Assembly: GCA_965220985.1 (NCBI GenBank) | Contig: OZ244854.1 | Coordinates: forward strand, 62,001 to 126,000 | Direction of reading: 5' to 3' | DNA: 64,000 nt | Origin: JAPPHA01 sp965220985 | GTDB taxonomy: Bacteria > Pseudomonadota > Alphaproteobacteria > Rhodobacterales > Rhodobacteraceae | Shown: positions 8,407 through 17,586 of the stretch, in pieces | Position numbering within the stretch: the stretch's first letter is position 1 | How the letters are laid out: every line of letters begins with the position of its first letter | Made by a program: the position numbers and the translations under genes | The notes under the pieces: generated by a model | Databases searched by the model: none | The model's input: the letters and a program-made list of their open reading frames with translations, nothing else | What the model was told of the DNA's origin: nothing

Positions 8407-8850
8407 CTATTTTCCGGTCCAATACTCGCGCTCAGTTCCCAGAAGCCATTGATGGACCTCCGATGACGTGTCCTGCAACCGGTCACGGCGCAGCGCACAC
8501 TCCCAGACGACCGCCACTCGCCATCCGGCGTCCAAGAGCTCTTTCCTGACCCGGCGGTCTCGCTCGACGTTCGCTATGAACTTTGCTTGCCAGTAGTCCC
8601 TCCGTGTCGCCGGGTCGGTTGCGTAGCGACAACCCTCGTGACGGTGCCAGAAACAGCCATGCACAAAGCAAGCAGCACCGAACCGACGGAAGACGAGATC
8701 AGGGGTTCCAGGGAGCTTGCGATCGTGAAGCCGAAACCTCAGTCCACGCGCGTGCAAGGCGCGGCGCAGAACAAGCTCGGGTTTCGTGTCTTTTCCGCCA
8801 ATTTGCGCCATGATGCGCGAGCGGACCGCCGGATCAACGATGTCAATCAT
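8407..8850 (-). CDS. vsr: Very-short-patch-repair (Vsr) endonuclease
   Basis: A 147-residue Vsr nuclease. The signature segments are MAQIGGKDTKPELVLRRALH, GTPDLVF and FVHGCFWHRHEGC, which hold the zinc/active-site Asp, His and Cys residues. Vsr nicks next to T:G mismatches produced by deamination of 5-methylcytosine and is normally encoded beside a Dcm-type C5-methyltransferase. Here the only C5-MTase in the window lies 23 kb away at 31.8 kb. ATG 8850 is chosen because MIDIVDPAVRSRIM is the usual beginning. The gene converges with the pilO-like operon. Confidence 0.93.
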   Translation of the reverse strand: MIDIVDPAVRSRIMAQIGGKDTKPELVLRRALHARGLRFRLHDRKLPGTPDLVFRRFGAACFVHGCFWHRHEGCRYATDPATRRDYWQAKFIANVERDRRVRKELLDAGWRVAVVWECALRRDRLQDTSSEVHQWLLGTEREYWTGK

Positions 8851-8997
8851 GGCGTCGAGTGCGACTCGCGACAAACGGGTAACGGACCTCTTGAGCCGGG
8901 CGGTCGTCGTCCGCTTGTGTCATCCGCAGAATTCGCCTCATGTGCCAAAACCTGCGACAATTTTGGAGTTTGCCATGGCGGGAGTGCCAACCTCCAG

Positions 8998-9013
8998 GTT
9001 TCATATTGGAAAC
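8998..9013. promoter_or_regulatory. Inverted repeat upstream of AbiEi-1
   Basis: GTTTC-ATATTG-GAAAC, a 16-bp inverted repeat 26 bp before the abiEi start. AbiEi proteins repress their own promoters by binding inverted repeats, so this is a candidate operator. The arms are only 5 bp, so chance cannot be excluded. Confidence 0.4.
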
Positions 9014-9039
9014 TCCGCGAGTAGAGCGGACTTCACGTT

Positions 9040-9864
9040 ATGATTCATGAACGCACCACAACTCTGGCATCCTACGTTGAGGAACTGGCGTCAAGCGGAT
9101 GCATCGCATTCACGCGCAGGGATGCGACACGTGCCTTGGGCGTCAGCCACGGGGCCTTCCTGGATGCGGCTGCGCGTCTCAGGGCGCGGGGTCACATCTT
9201 CGCACCGCGCCGAGGCTTCTACGTCATCACGCCCGCACGGTTTCTGAAATGGGGCGCGCCTCCACCGAGTTGGTATGTCGACGCCATGATGACGGATGCG
9301 AAGCGACCATATTATGTGGCGCTCCTGAAAGCGTCGGAACTCCATGGTGCGGCGCATCAGGCCGTGATGGAATTTCAGGTCATCACCGATCGGCAATGGA
9401 AACCGATTCGCGCAGGGAGATCGAGACTCGCCTTCTATTTCCGCAAGGACATCGAAGACATCGAACAAGGCATTGAGAACAGGAAGACCGAAACTGGTTC
9501 GATGCGCCTGTCATCACCAGCGCTGACCGCGCTTGACCTTGTGCGTTATCCTCATGCGAGTGGCGGGATCGATCATGCTGCGACCGTCCTCAGCGAACTC
9601 GCCGGTCGGATTGATCCGGAACGACTCGACGCGCTTGCGCCGAAGTTTGAACGCTCTGTCGTTCAGCGCCTCGGATACCTTCTCGACCATCTGAATCGCG
9701 AAGAGATTGCGTCCCGTCTGGAAAAGCACGTTCGGACAAGAAACGTACCGTGGGTCGAACTCCGCCAAGGGGAAGTGAATTCGATCGCTCGGAACGACAA
9801 GTGTGAACGCAGCGGGCGCTGGCACGTCATTGTTCGCCAACCGGTTGAGGTCGACGACCTTTGA
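9040..9864 (+). CDS. abiEi: AbiEi-family antitoxin (toxin partner missing)
   Basis: A 274-residue type IV antitoxin. The N-terminal winged helix (about residues 5-65; FTRRDATRALGVSHGAFLDAA then GFYVITPARF) is followed by the AbiEi C-terminal domain with YYVALLKASELHGAAHQAVMEF and SSPALTALDLVRYPHASGGI. AbiEi neutralises AbiEii nucleotidyltransferase toxins and represses the operon. In this family the toxin start overlaps the antitoxin stop. Here the overlapping TTG frame (9862) gives only about 22 residues (ISESKIMARSQTAT...) before a stop. No toxin domain follows, so this is an orphan antitoxin. It could still protect against other AbiEii toxins in the window. Confidence 0.88.
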   Translation: MIHERTTTLASYVEELASSGCIAFTRRDATRALGVSHGAFLDAAARLRARGHIFAPRRGFYVITPARFLKWGAPPPSWYVDAMMTDAKRPYYVALLKASELHGAAHQAVMEFQVITDRQWKPIRAGRSRLAFYFRKDIEDIEQGIENRKTETGSMRLSSPALTALDLVRYPHASGGIDHAATVLSELAGRIDPERLDALAPKFERSVVQRLGYLLDHLNREEIASRLEKHVRTRNVPWVELRQGEVNSIARNDKCERSGRWHVIVRQPVEVDDL

Positions 9865-10364
9865 TCTCTGAGTCCAAAATCATGGCACGGAGCCAGACAG
9901 CAACGTTGGACGGAGCCTCGGCAGGATGATCAGGACTTGATCGCCTCGACAGCATCGATCGAGATTTTCGATCGCGAATTCCACTCACGCCCTCATGATG
10001 TCGGATCGGGCAAAGTTCCTCGACGCTTCCGCCAGAATCGCAACAATTGTTTTGGGGGCTGAATGCACTGACCTCCGGCCAATCACGAGCCCACGAAAGG
10101 GAACGGCGGAAATCGCGAGAAAGAGAAATGAAGCCGGGGCACCCCCCCTGCGTGCTAGAGGACACTCAAGATTTGACCATCGGTTTCGTCACGCGATTGC
10201 GTTGTGCGAAGTTCGCTACTCTGCCAATGAACTGCTCGATTTCGGAGAAACTGGGAACGGCAACAATGCCGGGCAATTCGGCCAGATTTGGACAACGCTT
10301 TCGAGAAACCGAACATCCAAAATCCTGAACATCTCGATTCAGCAATCATGGCCTTGAACCAGCA
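9865..10364. other. No recognisable gene; probable decayed sequence
   Basis: About 500 bp between AbiEi-1 and the convergent N6-MTase gene. An AbiEii toxin gene would be expected here, but only a few starting codons resemble one. Short open frames such as 9995-10357 have no recognisable domain. It probably holds remnants left after the toxin was lost. Confidence 0.5.
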
Positions 10365-13300
10365 TCAAGCAATACTGCCCACAAATCTCCGTTGAGAAGC
10401 GACATGAAGTTCGACTGCTATCGCGTCGGCGTCGGCAATTGCCGCCGACCTCAACCAGTACCGGTGTTGCAGTGGTTTGACGAAGTAAAGGCTCTTTCCG
10501 ACAAACAAATGAAAGTCCGGAAGCAACTGAAAGTTTCCCGGAAGTGATTGACCCAGATTGGCACTCAGTCGCGCAAGCGCTGACCCCACGGCTTCGCCGC
10601 CTTTTTCTCGGTAGGCTTGCCGTTCCTGTTGCCCCACCAGCCGCAGATGCAAGAGAGCGAGGTCATCGTTTCGAGCCTCAAGTTCGACGCGAATGGACGT
10701 ACCTTTAGTGAACCACTCCGACAAGCTGTTGCAGAGGGTTTTCGCATAGGTCTCTCGTTCGATCGGCCCTGCGGGCTTCCACAGTTCCACCATTTTGCCC
10801 GCATGCGGCTGCACGCTGGGAATCACCTTGGCGACCGCGTCTTCGACCAAGATGATCTCCTCATCGACCAAACCGAAGTAGCGGTAGCAATGTGCATCGA
10901 GTCGATCAAACAGCGCATCGAGACCACCTTCTTGGGAGAACACGGATTCTGCAGATTCCAGCGCTTCGTCAATGATGGACACGAGGGCATCAGATGCATC
11001 AGACGCAAGATCATTGTGACTCAAGGCCGCAAGCGACGGAAACGGCAGTCGAAGCAATTCGGACTGATGAATCTCGGGTCGGTCGGAACCGAATGTCGCC
11101 GTTCCGTGAAACGCAAACCAGAACAAGAGCTTGCTGTTCAACAGTGCCGTCAGCAACTTCGCCTCATACGCATCGTGATCTGGCACCGAAACGCTCAGGA
11201 TGTTGTCTTGAAATGTCAGCGGATCAGCGATGTAGCTTGCCCGGAGCCGTTGTCTTGACACGCTGATTCCGCGTGGAATGAGCACCCGTGGACCCTCGAA
11301 GCCTCGTTCGAAGCCTCGCCGACGTACGATACCATCGTGCCCGTCGTTGAAAACCCGACAATGTTCGTTGTCTTGACCAAGGACTCGGAAAGCTCCGATC
11401 GGCAGAAATGCCGTGTTCGAAATCGCGTCGCTTGGCTGAGACCGGTAGGCAGGATCGTGAAGTCGGTCTCCCTGAACTGGCTGGAACCCGCTCCCGACGA
11501 CCCACAGATTCTTGTAAGCGTCCATGTTCCGGAATGCGGTTCGATACTCTGCGACACGATCACCAAGGTTTGGAAAAGTGCCCAGATAGCGAAACAGCTT
11601 CGCCTCTGGATCGGTCATCCACAAGCGTCGCTTGAATACGAGAGGATCCTCTTCAACGTCTCGTGTCGTCATCGAACCTCGATCCGCACTGGTCAGCGTG
11701 ATCACGCGCCGAACCTGCAGACTCGAATCTGCCTTTGGCGCCCAGTAGTCAAAACGATACCCTGGCGCGCCCGACTCGCCGTGACCCAAAACGATCAACG
11801 CAGCCGGACGCGCCGCGCCCTCGAACATTTGAAACCGAAGATCCGAGAAATTGACAACGCGGAATATCCTGGTGTCGTTGACCAGTTTCATTCGGGCATC
11901 GACGGCACTCTTCGAATGGTTGTGCAGGAATCCCATTGCCGGCAACAAAAAGGCAATTTTGCCATGCTCGTTCAGGTGCCGAAGAGATTTCCACACGAAA
12001 GCCCAAGCGTCCTCCCGTCCCGGCATCGGATACTGGTGTTCTGCGCACCAGATCACCGACCGGCGATCGGTGCCATGACGGTTTGACCAGGGCGGATTGC
12101 CGATGATGACGTCCGCCCGCAGGTCCTCACTGGATCTCTGAAAGAAGTCGCATTCCCGTAGGGTATGCCCCCGAAGCTTCGGAAGAAACCTGCCTTGCTC
12201 AATGAGCGCCCGAATATCTGGCGCCCTGACCTCCTGCAGCAAAACAACATGAAGGGAGAACGCGGCCACTCGAATTGCACTGGCATCGATGTCGCAACCG
12301 TTCAGCCGAGCCATAATCTTGTGCAGATCGTTCCAGAGTATTGTCCGAAACCCTTGGGTCCGGCGTAGATGCTCGCACAGAAGTTGAAACGCTCGCACCA
12401 GAAAAACGCCGGAGCCACAAGCCGGGTCGAGGAACACACCCTTTGCCCTGATCGAGTCGGTTACCGTGTCCCAAAGTGCAGAAATTGCCGAATCGGCAAG
12501 GTGCGCCGGCGTGTAGTACGCACCTTTCAGTCGTTGCTTTTCCTTAGACGCACCCAGAAAACGATCGCAGACGGCGCTCATCAGTTCGATCGGGATGCGC
12601 TTGAAGTTGTACCCCAAAAAACGCGACTGCCCGCCAACCTCTCCGAGGACTTCGCGCCCATCCCGAAATCTCGCCAGCGTCTGCAGATGTTCTGGCAAAA
12701 GAGTGTCCTTGGGAGCATCCGTTTCGAACGAGCACGGTGCGATGAACAGGTCGTCGTTGAAATCTCGCCGCAACGCTTCGAACAGCCGATACAGACCGAC
12801 GGCGCTCGGTTCCTTTAGGAGTTCAAGCAACGTATCCGCGTTTTCCTCGGAGGCGGCCCTGAAATACTCGGGCCCCACGATGTTTCTATCTTCGAGACAG
12901 GCGATGAACATGGTTTGCATGAGCAACGCTTGTGCGGCATCGCTCGACAGGCCATCCTTGCATAGGGACGAATGCGATGCCGAGAGATTGTCGAGCAGCA
13001 CCTGACCAACTGTTTCGTTGGCTTTGAAGTGCTTGGCATGACACTGCCAAAGCCGACCGGACTCGACACCATGAATCAGATTCTTGATCACGCGTGCGTC
13101 GGCAAATGCGTCGAGTTGCTGGACGAGACACCTATCGTGAAACTCGCGAACGTCGGAACATGGGATGCGGGCGAGCGAGAAGGTCCGTACCGTGTTGCCG
13201 GAAATGACCAGCAGAAGCGTTGCCAAGCCCTGGTTCCACAACTCGCCGTGAAGGGCGTGAACTGTCTCACGATCGTACTCATCGAGTTCCACCAACACGG

Positions 13301-13490
13301 TCGCAGGCACGCTCTGTACGCAAAATACAGCTGACGCGCCAAGGTCTTCCAAGGCCGAACGAATGGCGTTCGCGTGCAAGCCATGCCCAACAAATTCGGG
13401 ATTCTCATGGAGTTCGGGAATCTCCCGATTGGACAGGTCCAAGCTGTCCTTCCACTTGGCGGTCAGAGGATGTGAACCAAGAGTCTGCAT
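10365..13490 (-). CDS. Large N6-adenine methyltransferase, type IIG (Eco57I-like) RM candidate
   Basis: A 1041-residue protein. SAM-binding motif I DPACGSGVFLV lies at about residue 355 and catalytic motif IV NPPW at about 463, so it is a gamma-class N6-adenine MTase. The segment LKGAYYTPAHLADSAI just before motif I is typical of Eco57I/type IIG enzymes. The region after the MTase core (about 600-850, including FQDNILSVSVPD and LLTALLNSKLLFWF) resembles a target-recognition domain of this class. No clear PD-(D/E)XK nuclease is visible in the first 300 residues by eye, so it may be methylation-only or part of a larger system. The gene is isolated and starts at ATG 13490. Confidence 0.82.
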   Translation of the reverse strand: MQTLGSHPLTAKWKDSLDLSNREIPELHENPEFVGHGLHANAIRSALEDLGASAVFCVQSVPATVLVELDEYDRETVHALHGELWNQGLATLLLVISGNTVRTFSLARIPCSDVREFHDRCLVQQLDAFADARVIKNLIHGVESGRLWQCHAKHFKANETVGQVLLDNLSASHSSLCKDGLSSDAAQALLMQTMFIACLEDRNIVGPEYFRAASEENADTLLELLKEPSAVGLYRLFEALRRDFNDDLFIAPCSFETDAPKDTLLPEHLQTLARFRDGREVLGEVGGQSRFLGYNFKRIPIELMSAVCDRFLGASKEKQRLKGAYYTPAHLADSAISALWDTVTDSIRAKGVFLDPACGSGVFLVRAFQLLCEHLRRTQGFRTILWNDLHKIMARLNGCDIDASAIRVAAFSLHVVLLQEVRAPDIRALIEQGRFLPKLRGHTLRECDFFQRSSEDLRADVIIGNPPWSNRHGTDRRSVIWCAEHQYPMPGREDAWAFVWKSLRHLNEHGKIAFLLPAMGFLHNHSKSAVDARMKLVNDTRIFRVVNFSDLRFQMFEGAARPAALIVLGHGESGAPGYRFDYWAPKADSSLQVRRVITLTSADRGSMTTRDVEEDPLVFKRRLWMTDPEAKLFRYLGTFPNLGDRVAEYRTAFRNMDAYKNLWVVGSGFQPVQGDRLHDPAYRSQPSDAISNTAFLPIGAFRVLGQDNEHCRVFNDGHDGIVRRRGFERGFEGPRVLIPRGISVSRQRLRASYIADPLTFQDNILSVSVPDHDAYEAKLLTALLNSKLLFWFAFHGTATFGSDRPEIHQSELLRLPFPSLAALSHNDLASDASDALVSIIDEALESAESVFSQEGGLDALFDRLDAHCYRYFGLVDEEIILVEDAVAKVIPSVQPHAGKMVELWKPAGPIERETYAKTLCNSLSEWFTKGTSIRVELEARNDDLALLHLRLVGQQERQAYREKGGEAVGSALARLSANLGQSLPGNFQLLPDFHLFVGKSLYFVKPLQHRYWLRSAAIADADAIAVELHVASQRRFVGSIA

Positions 13491-14609
13491 CAATGTCGCA
13501 CCCCCATTTCAATCCCGGGGGACTCGACATGACATGCTTCAAGACCCGTTACGGACACCGGACGCGATTGATCCAGGCATTCTCGGGAAATGACTGTAGC
13601 AAGCTCCATTGTGCGATCCTTTACCGAGTTTCGGACAAAAATCCGTTTTCCCCTTCGGCATGGTCGACCAGGTGGTCGGCCGAATTTGACGACGATGTTC
13701 AATCTTGCCGAGCCGACACACGGATTCTCAATGCGCTCCCCGGCGACCCATTTGAAAACAGTTCTCACGAGTCGTCGAGACCAGAAGAGTCCGGTGGCAA
13801 TTCGGCCTGAAGCCGTGAGGTTGTCATCCGCCACATGGGCACTGGGCGTCGCCGTGAAGCGGCTCGACCAAGTTGAATTTCAACGCTTGTGGCACTTCGC
13901 TCACAGACAAGAGAAGCCCAGAATACATGAGGTCGCAGACTAATTCGCCTCGGCTGGTTCCCGAGGAGGCACCTGACTGTGAACAATCCAGTCCGACTCA
14001 CTTGGGCCAGGCTGAAGCACCCGGACTTCAGCTTGCCGACGCAGGATCTCCTCCATCGTCTTCGGGTTTTCTGCCATTTCCGTTTCCATCTGGATCCTTG
14101 ACCGTGACATGATCTTCAACCGTAGCTTACCTTGCCCCCTTGAAGCGGACCCAGACACAAGCTGTCAATGGTCTTTCGCCCGGGACCGCGAATTCAGGCC
14201 GAGTCCCGCGACAAGTTTCCTTTCCTCAATGCTGACCTCTCGAACGATCTTGAACAGACTCGGTGCCTCCAGCAAATCAATTGCAAGTCCGTGCGATGGC
14301 CTTGTTCTCGCCACCTTGCCAGCATGAGTGACGAACCTCAGCTTAGACTCCGAAACAGCGAATTCAATCGCGCACCAGGGCTTGCCCAACTCTCGTTGCG
14401 CCTGCCCCGACAATCCAACCTCTTCGGAACCGAAGCGCGAGACAATCTGACCTGAAGTCGGGTGCGTTTTGTGTTGCCGAGTGCAAAGCGGTAGGGAATG
14501 ATGCACCGTCCCGTTGTCGGGTATGGGCGCGGTACCGAAAGGTGAGTGCCGTTTTGGCACAAAACGGTGTCAGGCAATTTGAATTACGGCACATTGAGGG
14601 CTTGTCGAC
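13491..14609. other. 1.1-kb stretch without a recognised gene
   Basis: Only short frames occur. Two consecutive leftward frames (14165-14560 and 13940-14158) contain plausible protein-like sequence (for example WCAIEFAVSESKLRFVTHAGK and MAENPKTMEEILRRQAEVR) and might be one broken gene. I recognise no family, and start and reading-frame continuity are poor. The region separates two MTase genes and probably contains defence-island debris. Confidence 0.4.
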
Positions 14610-14627
14610 ATGTACACCGGAGTTGAA

Positions 14628-15632
14628 ATGGACACACCATCAGTCGAAATCGAACCGATTTCGAGTCCTCCGCATGACCTGAGTCGCTACCTCCCTGCGG
14701 AGTTTCGCAGCCTCGAAAATCCAAAGACCGACTTGCCTCGGATCGCCAAGGATGCACGACTGACGACTTCCATCGAACAGGCCGTGCAGGAGGTCCAAAC
14801 AAACCACGTGCTTTGGCTCGGAGACGCGAGGCGCGCAGATTGCATTGCGACGGAGAGCATTCATCTGGTTGTGACCTCGCCGCCTTACTGGAACCTCAAG
14901 GAATATCCGGATTCCGAGGGCCAGCTCGGGAATTTTGTCGACTACGACAGCTTCCTCGCTGAGTTGGATCAAGTCTGGCACCAATGCCTGCGCGTTCTCG
15001 TCCCGGGCGGCAGACTCATTTGCGTCGTCGGAGACGTGTGTCTGTCGCGCCGAAAGAACCACGGACGCCACACCGTGGTACCCCTTCACGCTTCCATCCA
15101 GGAACACTGCCGCAAAATGGGCTTCGACAATCTGGCTCCGATTATCTGGTACAAGATTGCGAATGCGGCCTATGAGGTGGACAACGGATCAGGCTTTCTG
15201 GGCAAACCGTACGAACCAAACGCGGTCATCAAGAACGACATCGAGTTCATTCTGATGGAACGCAAACCTGGCGGATACCGTTCCCCAAGCGTTGCCGCCC
15301 GGACCCTCAGCGTCATTTCGGCGGACAATCACGAAAAGTGGTTCCAGCAGATCTGGGCAGGGTTGTCCGGTGCATCGACAAGGGATCACCCGGCCCCGTA
15401 CCCACTTGAACTGGCCGAGCGACTGATTCGGATGTTCAGTTTCGTGGGTGACACGGTGCTGGATCCGTTCATGGGAACCGGAACGACGGCCTTGGCCGCC
15501 GCGAATTGGGGCAGAAACAGCATCGGTTTCGAGATTGACGTCGATTACCACGAATTCGCTCGGAAGCGCTTGACGAACTCGACAACGTCACTGTTCCGCA
15601 AGACCAAGATCCAAGCGGAACCTCTTCCGTGA
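14628..15632 (+). CDS. Beta-class site-specific DNA methyltransferase (N6A/N4C)
   Basis: A 334-residue MTase with motif order IV then I: TSPPYWNLKEY at about residues 82-92 and VLDPFMGTGTTALAA at about 276-290. TSPPYW points to N4-cytosine or N6-adenine modification by the beta class (DNA_methylase N4/N6). ATG 14628 is preferred over ATG 14610 because GGAG (14619-14622) lies 5 bp before it. The stop overlaps the GTG start of an endonuclease-like remnant, so it was once the modification half of a type II restriction-modification operon. It now appears to be an unaccompanied methyltransferase. Confidence 0.9.
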   Translation: MDTPSVEIEPISSPPHDLSRYLPAEFRSLENPKTDLPRIAKDARLTTSIEQAVQEVQTNHVLWLGDARRADCIATESIHLVVTSPPYWNLKEYPDSEGQLGNFVDYDSFLAELDQVWHQCLRVLVPGGRLICVVGDVCLSRRKNHGRHTVVPLHASIQEHCRKMGFDNLAPIIWYKIANAAYEVDNGSGFLGKPYEPNAVIKNDIEFILMERKPGGYRSPSVAARTLSVISADNHEKWFQQIWAGLSGASTRDHPAPYPLELAERLIRMFSFVGDTVLDPFMGTGTTALAAANWGRNSIGFEIDVDYHEFARKRLTNSTTSLFRKTKIQAEPLP

Positions 15633-15888
15633 CCAGAATCGCATGGGACTCGGTCCGCATCGATCACGAAGTCAGCGAAGCAGTTCAGCACTTCTGGGAG
15701 ACATGTCAGTCTCAAAACCGCTCGCAAGGCTTATCTGCCAGCGTCCGGGATGCCGGCGCGCGGGCAGCAGTAACTGTTGTGCCGAGATGCAGGACTTCGC
15801 TGACATTCTGAGGCGTCCCTTTGAGAATGCGGGGGTCGGCCCAACAAGGATCCACCTGAAGGGGAAAATGGCGATCCCTGGTTGGTAA
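15629..15888 (+). pseudogene. XhoI/PaeR7I-like restriction endonuclease, frameshifted and truncated
   Basis: GTG 15629 overlaps the MTase stop. The first frame encodes DHEVSEAVQHFWETCQSQNR and VRDAGARAAVT. After a 1-base deletion near 15776 the sequence continues in another frame with AEMQDFADILRR, RIHLKGKMAIPGW and then a stop. The pattern D.G.RAAVTGG..M.GF and the IPGW segment are characteristic of XhoI-family type II endonucleases of about 240 residues. Only about the first 85 codons remain, so restriction activity must be lost while the MTase gene is intact. The family call rests on these segments only. Confidence 0.55.
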
Positions 15889-16073
15889 CAGGATTCTTGA
15901 ATTACGCGGTAACGGCAGCAACTCAGTCACGACGTGTTCACGTGAAACGGACAGCCTGGATCTGCGTGCATCCCGGTTGTCTGAACCGACTGTTCCGCAA
16001 GCCGGCCAAGTGTCGATTGACCCATGACGCGCGAATGTGCGACAGCTTTCGCCGTGAAACAGGAGACCCGCCG

Positions 16074-16349
16074 ATGAAGGACGCACATGGACGGAAAACG
16101 ATCAGACGGTACAACATGACACTGCCTGATCGCTTGGCTCTTTATGTCGGTGAGATCACGTGAAAGGGGGGTCTTTACGAAACCCCGAGCGAGTTCATCC
16201 GCCATCTGGTCCGGCGAGACATGGAAAAGAACCCGGAAAGAGAAAACGAGGAAGTGCGAGAATTGCTTACGTGGTCTTTGAGCGAAAACAGTGACGCTGG
16301 CTGGAGCGACACAGATTTGTCTGATGCCAGAGAGGTCGCTTCTGGATAG
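16074..16349 (+). pseudogene. parD: ParD-like (RHH) antitoxin with in-frame TGA
   Basis: The frame starts at ATG 16074 after AGGAG and runs 91 codons to TAG 16347. One TGA interrupts it at 16161-16163 (codon 30). Before the stop it reads RRYNMTLPDRLALYVGEI, a ribbon-helix-helix beginning. After it comes GLYETPSEFIRHLVRRDMEK, the ParD/CopG antitoxin signature. The downstream ParE-like frame starts 5 bp later, as in parDE operons. The in-frame stop probably inactivates the antitoxin. A shortened product from an internal start would lack the RHH strand. Confidence 0.7.
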
Positions 16350-16354
16350 TTCAC

Positions 16355-16615
16355 ATGCGCAGGCTCATTCGCGGTGCGCGTTGCAAGGATCAACATCTCG
16401 ACTTCACAGCCGGATACCGGATGCTCGGCGGAGCCTCGGCCGCCCTGAGATTTCTCGAAATTGTCGACAACAGCGTCCGATTCATTTCTGAGGGATGGTC
16501 GGCCTTTTTGGGCCCCTCCAATGCTCGTGTTCTGGGTCTTGGCGGGCGTTCCGCGCGACAACCAGGTTTGGTCTTCCATGATGATCACAACGACAAATTG
16601 ATCGGCTGCTGGTGA
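16355..16615 (+). pseudogene. parE: ParE-like toxin, probably degenerate
   Basis: An 86-residue frame with FTAGYRMLGGASAALRFLEI and DNSVRFISEG, matching helices 1-2 of ParE/RelE-type toxins. The C-terminal part (LVFHDDHNDKLIGCW) only loosely resembles the ParE strand with its terminal arginine/leucine motif, and the length is short for the family (about 95-105). With the antitoxin interrupted, a functional toxin would be harmful to the cell, so this copy is probably inactive. The intergenic distance supports its origin as a parDE pair. Confidence 0.5.
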
Positions 16616-16620
16616 GTTCC

Positions 16621-17586
16621 ATGATTCATGTCGTTTACGGGATCAACGATCGCTACCTGCCTCCACTGTTGGTCAGCCTGCACTCGATTCTCAGGACAAC
16701 CGAGGAAACCGTCACGGCGACCATATTCACGGTTGGATCGGACAAGGAGATCCGCCAGCAAGTCGAAAGACTGTCGGAGTGTTTTCCGACCCTCGTGACC
16801 AACATCCGCGAATTCAGGCCCGACAGTCTGGACGGATTCAAAGACTCCGCGCTTGGAGACCGGTACTCGATGGCATCGACGGTTCCGATGTTCCTTCCAT
16901 GGCTGGAGAACGGCCGATGCCTGTTTCTCGATGCGGACACGCTCATCAGGCACGATATCACCGAACTCTATCGAACCGAACTCCATGGCTGCCACATCGG
17001 AGCCTGTCTCGCGCCGAACATGGCACTCTCGCACAACAAGTATTTTTCCTTCAGCCTCGCATCCCTGGCAGCGCCGGGCCGAAGCCGAAGACGGCGAGCG
17101 GAGTTTCAGGCGATGGCCGACGACACCGGATTTTCGCACGAGGAATTGAAGACGAAGTATTTCAGTTCCGGGGTCATGCTCTTCGACAATGACGCAATCC
17201 GGGAAGCCGACCCGTCAATGGTTTCCATGAACCAGACTGCCTCGGAGCATCTCCTGACCCGGTGGGCGGACATGGGCGTGCTGAACGCGTATTACAAGAA
17301 CCGAACGCATTTTCTCGATCTCAAGTGGAACGTCAGCAAGGACTTCCTGCCTCTGAACTCTCTTTACGCGCCGGCCGAACTCTGGAGCGAAATCGTGTCA
17401 GCCGGCGAAGACCCCGGCCTCTTGCACTACGCAAGTCTCTTTGGGCGGCGACCGTGGCGACGGCCTTGGCACAAGTCCCGGAAGCGATACCGTCTGTATC
17501 GAAAGGCATGCAAGGACACGGAAAACGACACGGGGATCCCGGTTCTTGAGCTGTTTGAAGAACGATACGAGCAGGCCACTGCATAA
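16621..17586 (+). CDS. Family 8 glycosyltransferase
   Basis: A 321-residue GT8 (GT-A fold) retaining glycosyltransferase. The N terminus MIHVVYGINDRYLPPLLVSL is the nucleotide-sugar-binding start. The metal-binding DxD motif is LFLDADTLI at about residues 100-108. Further GT8 features are KYFSSGVMLFD (about 180-190) and LLHYASLFGRRPW (about 266-278). Such enzymes transfer glucose or galactose to lipopolysaccharide or other cell-surface glycans. It stands alone between toxin-antitoxin debris and a gene-poor stretch, so it may be phage-type serotype conversion or simply cargo (inference). Confidence 0.82.
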   Translation: MIHVVYGINDRYLPPLLVSLHSILRTTEETVTATIFTVGSDKEIRQQVERLSECFPTLVTNIREFRPDSLDGFKDSALGDRYSMASTVPMFLPWLENGRCLFLDADTLIRHDITELYRTELHGCHIGACLAPNMALSHNKYFSFSLASLAAPGRSRRRRAEFQAMADDTGFSHEELKTKYFSSGVMLFDNDAIREADPSMVSMNQTASEHLLTRWADMGVLNAYYKNRTHFLDLKWNVSKDFLPLNSLYAPAELWSEIVSAGEDPGLLHYASLFGRRPWRRPWHKSRKRYRLYRKACKDTENDTGIPVLELFEERYEQATA

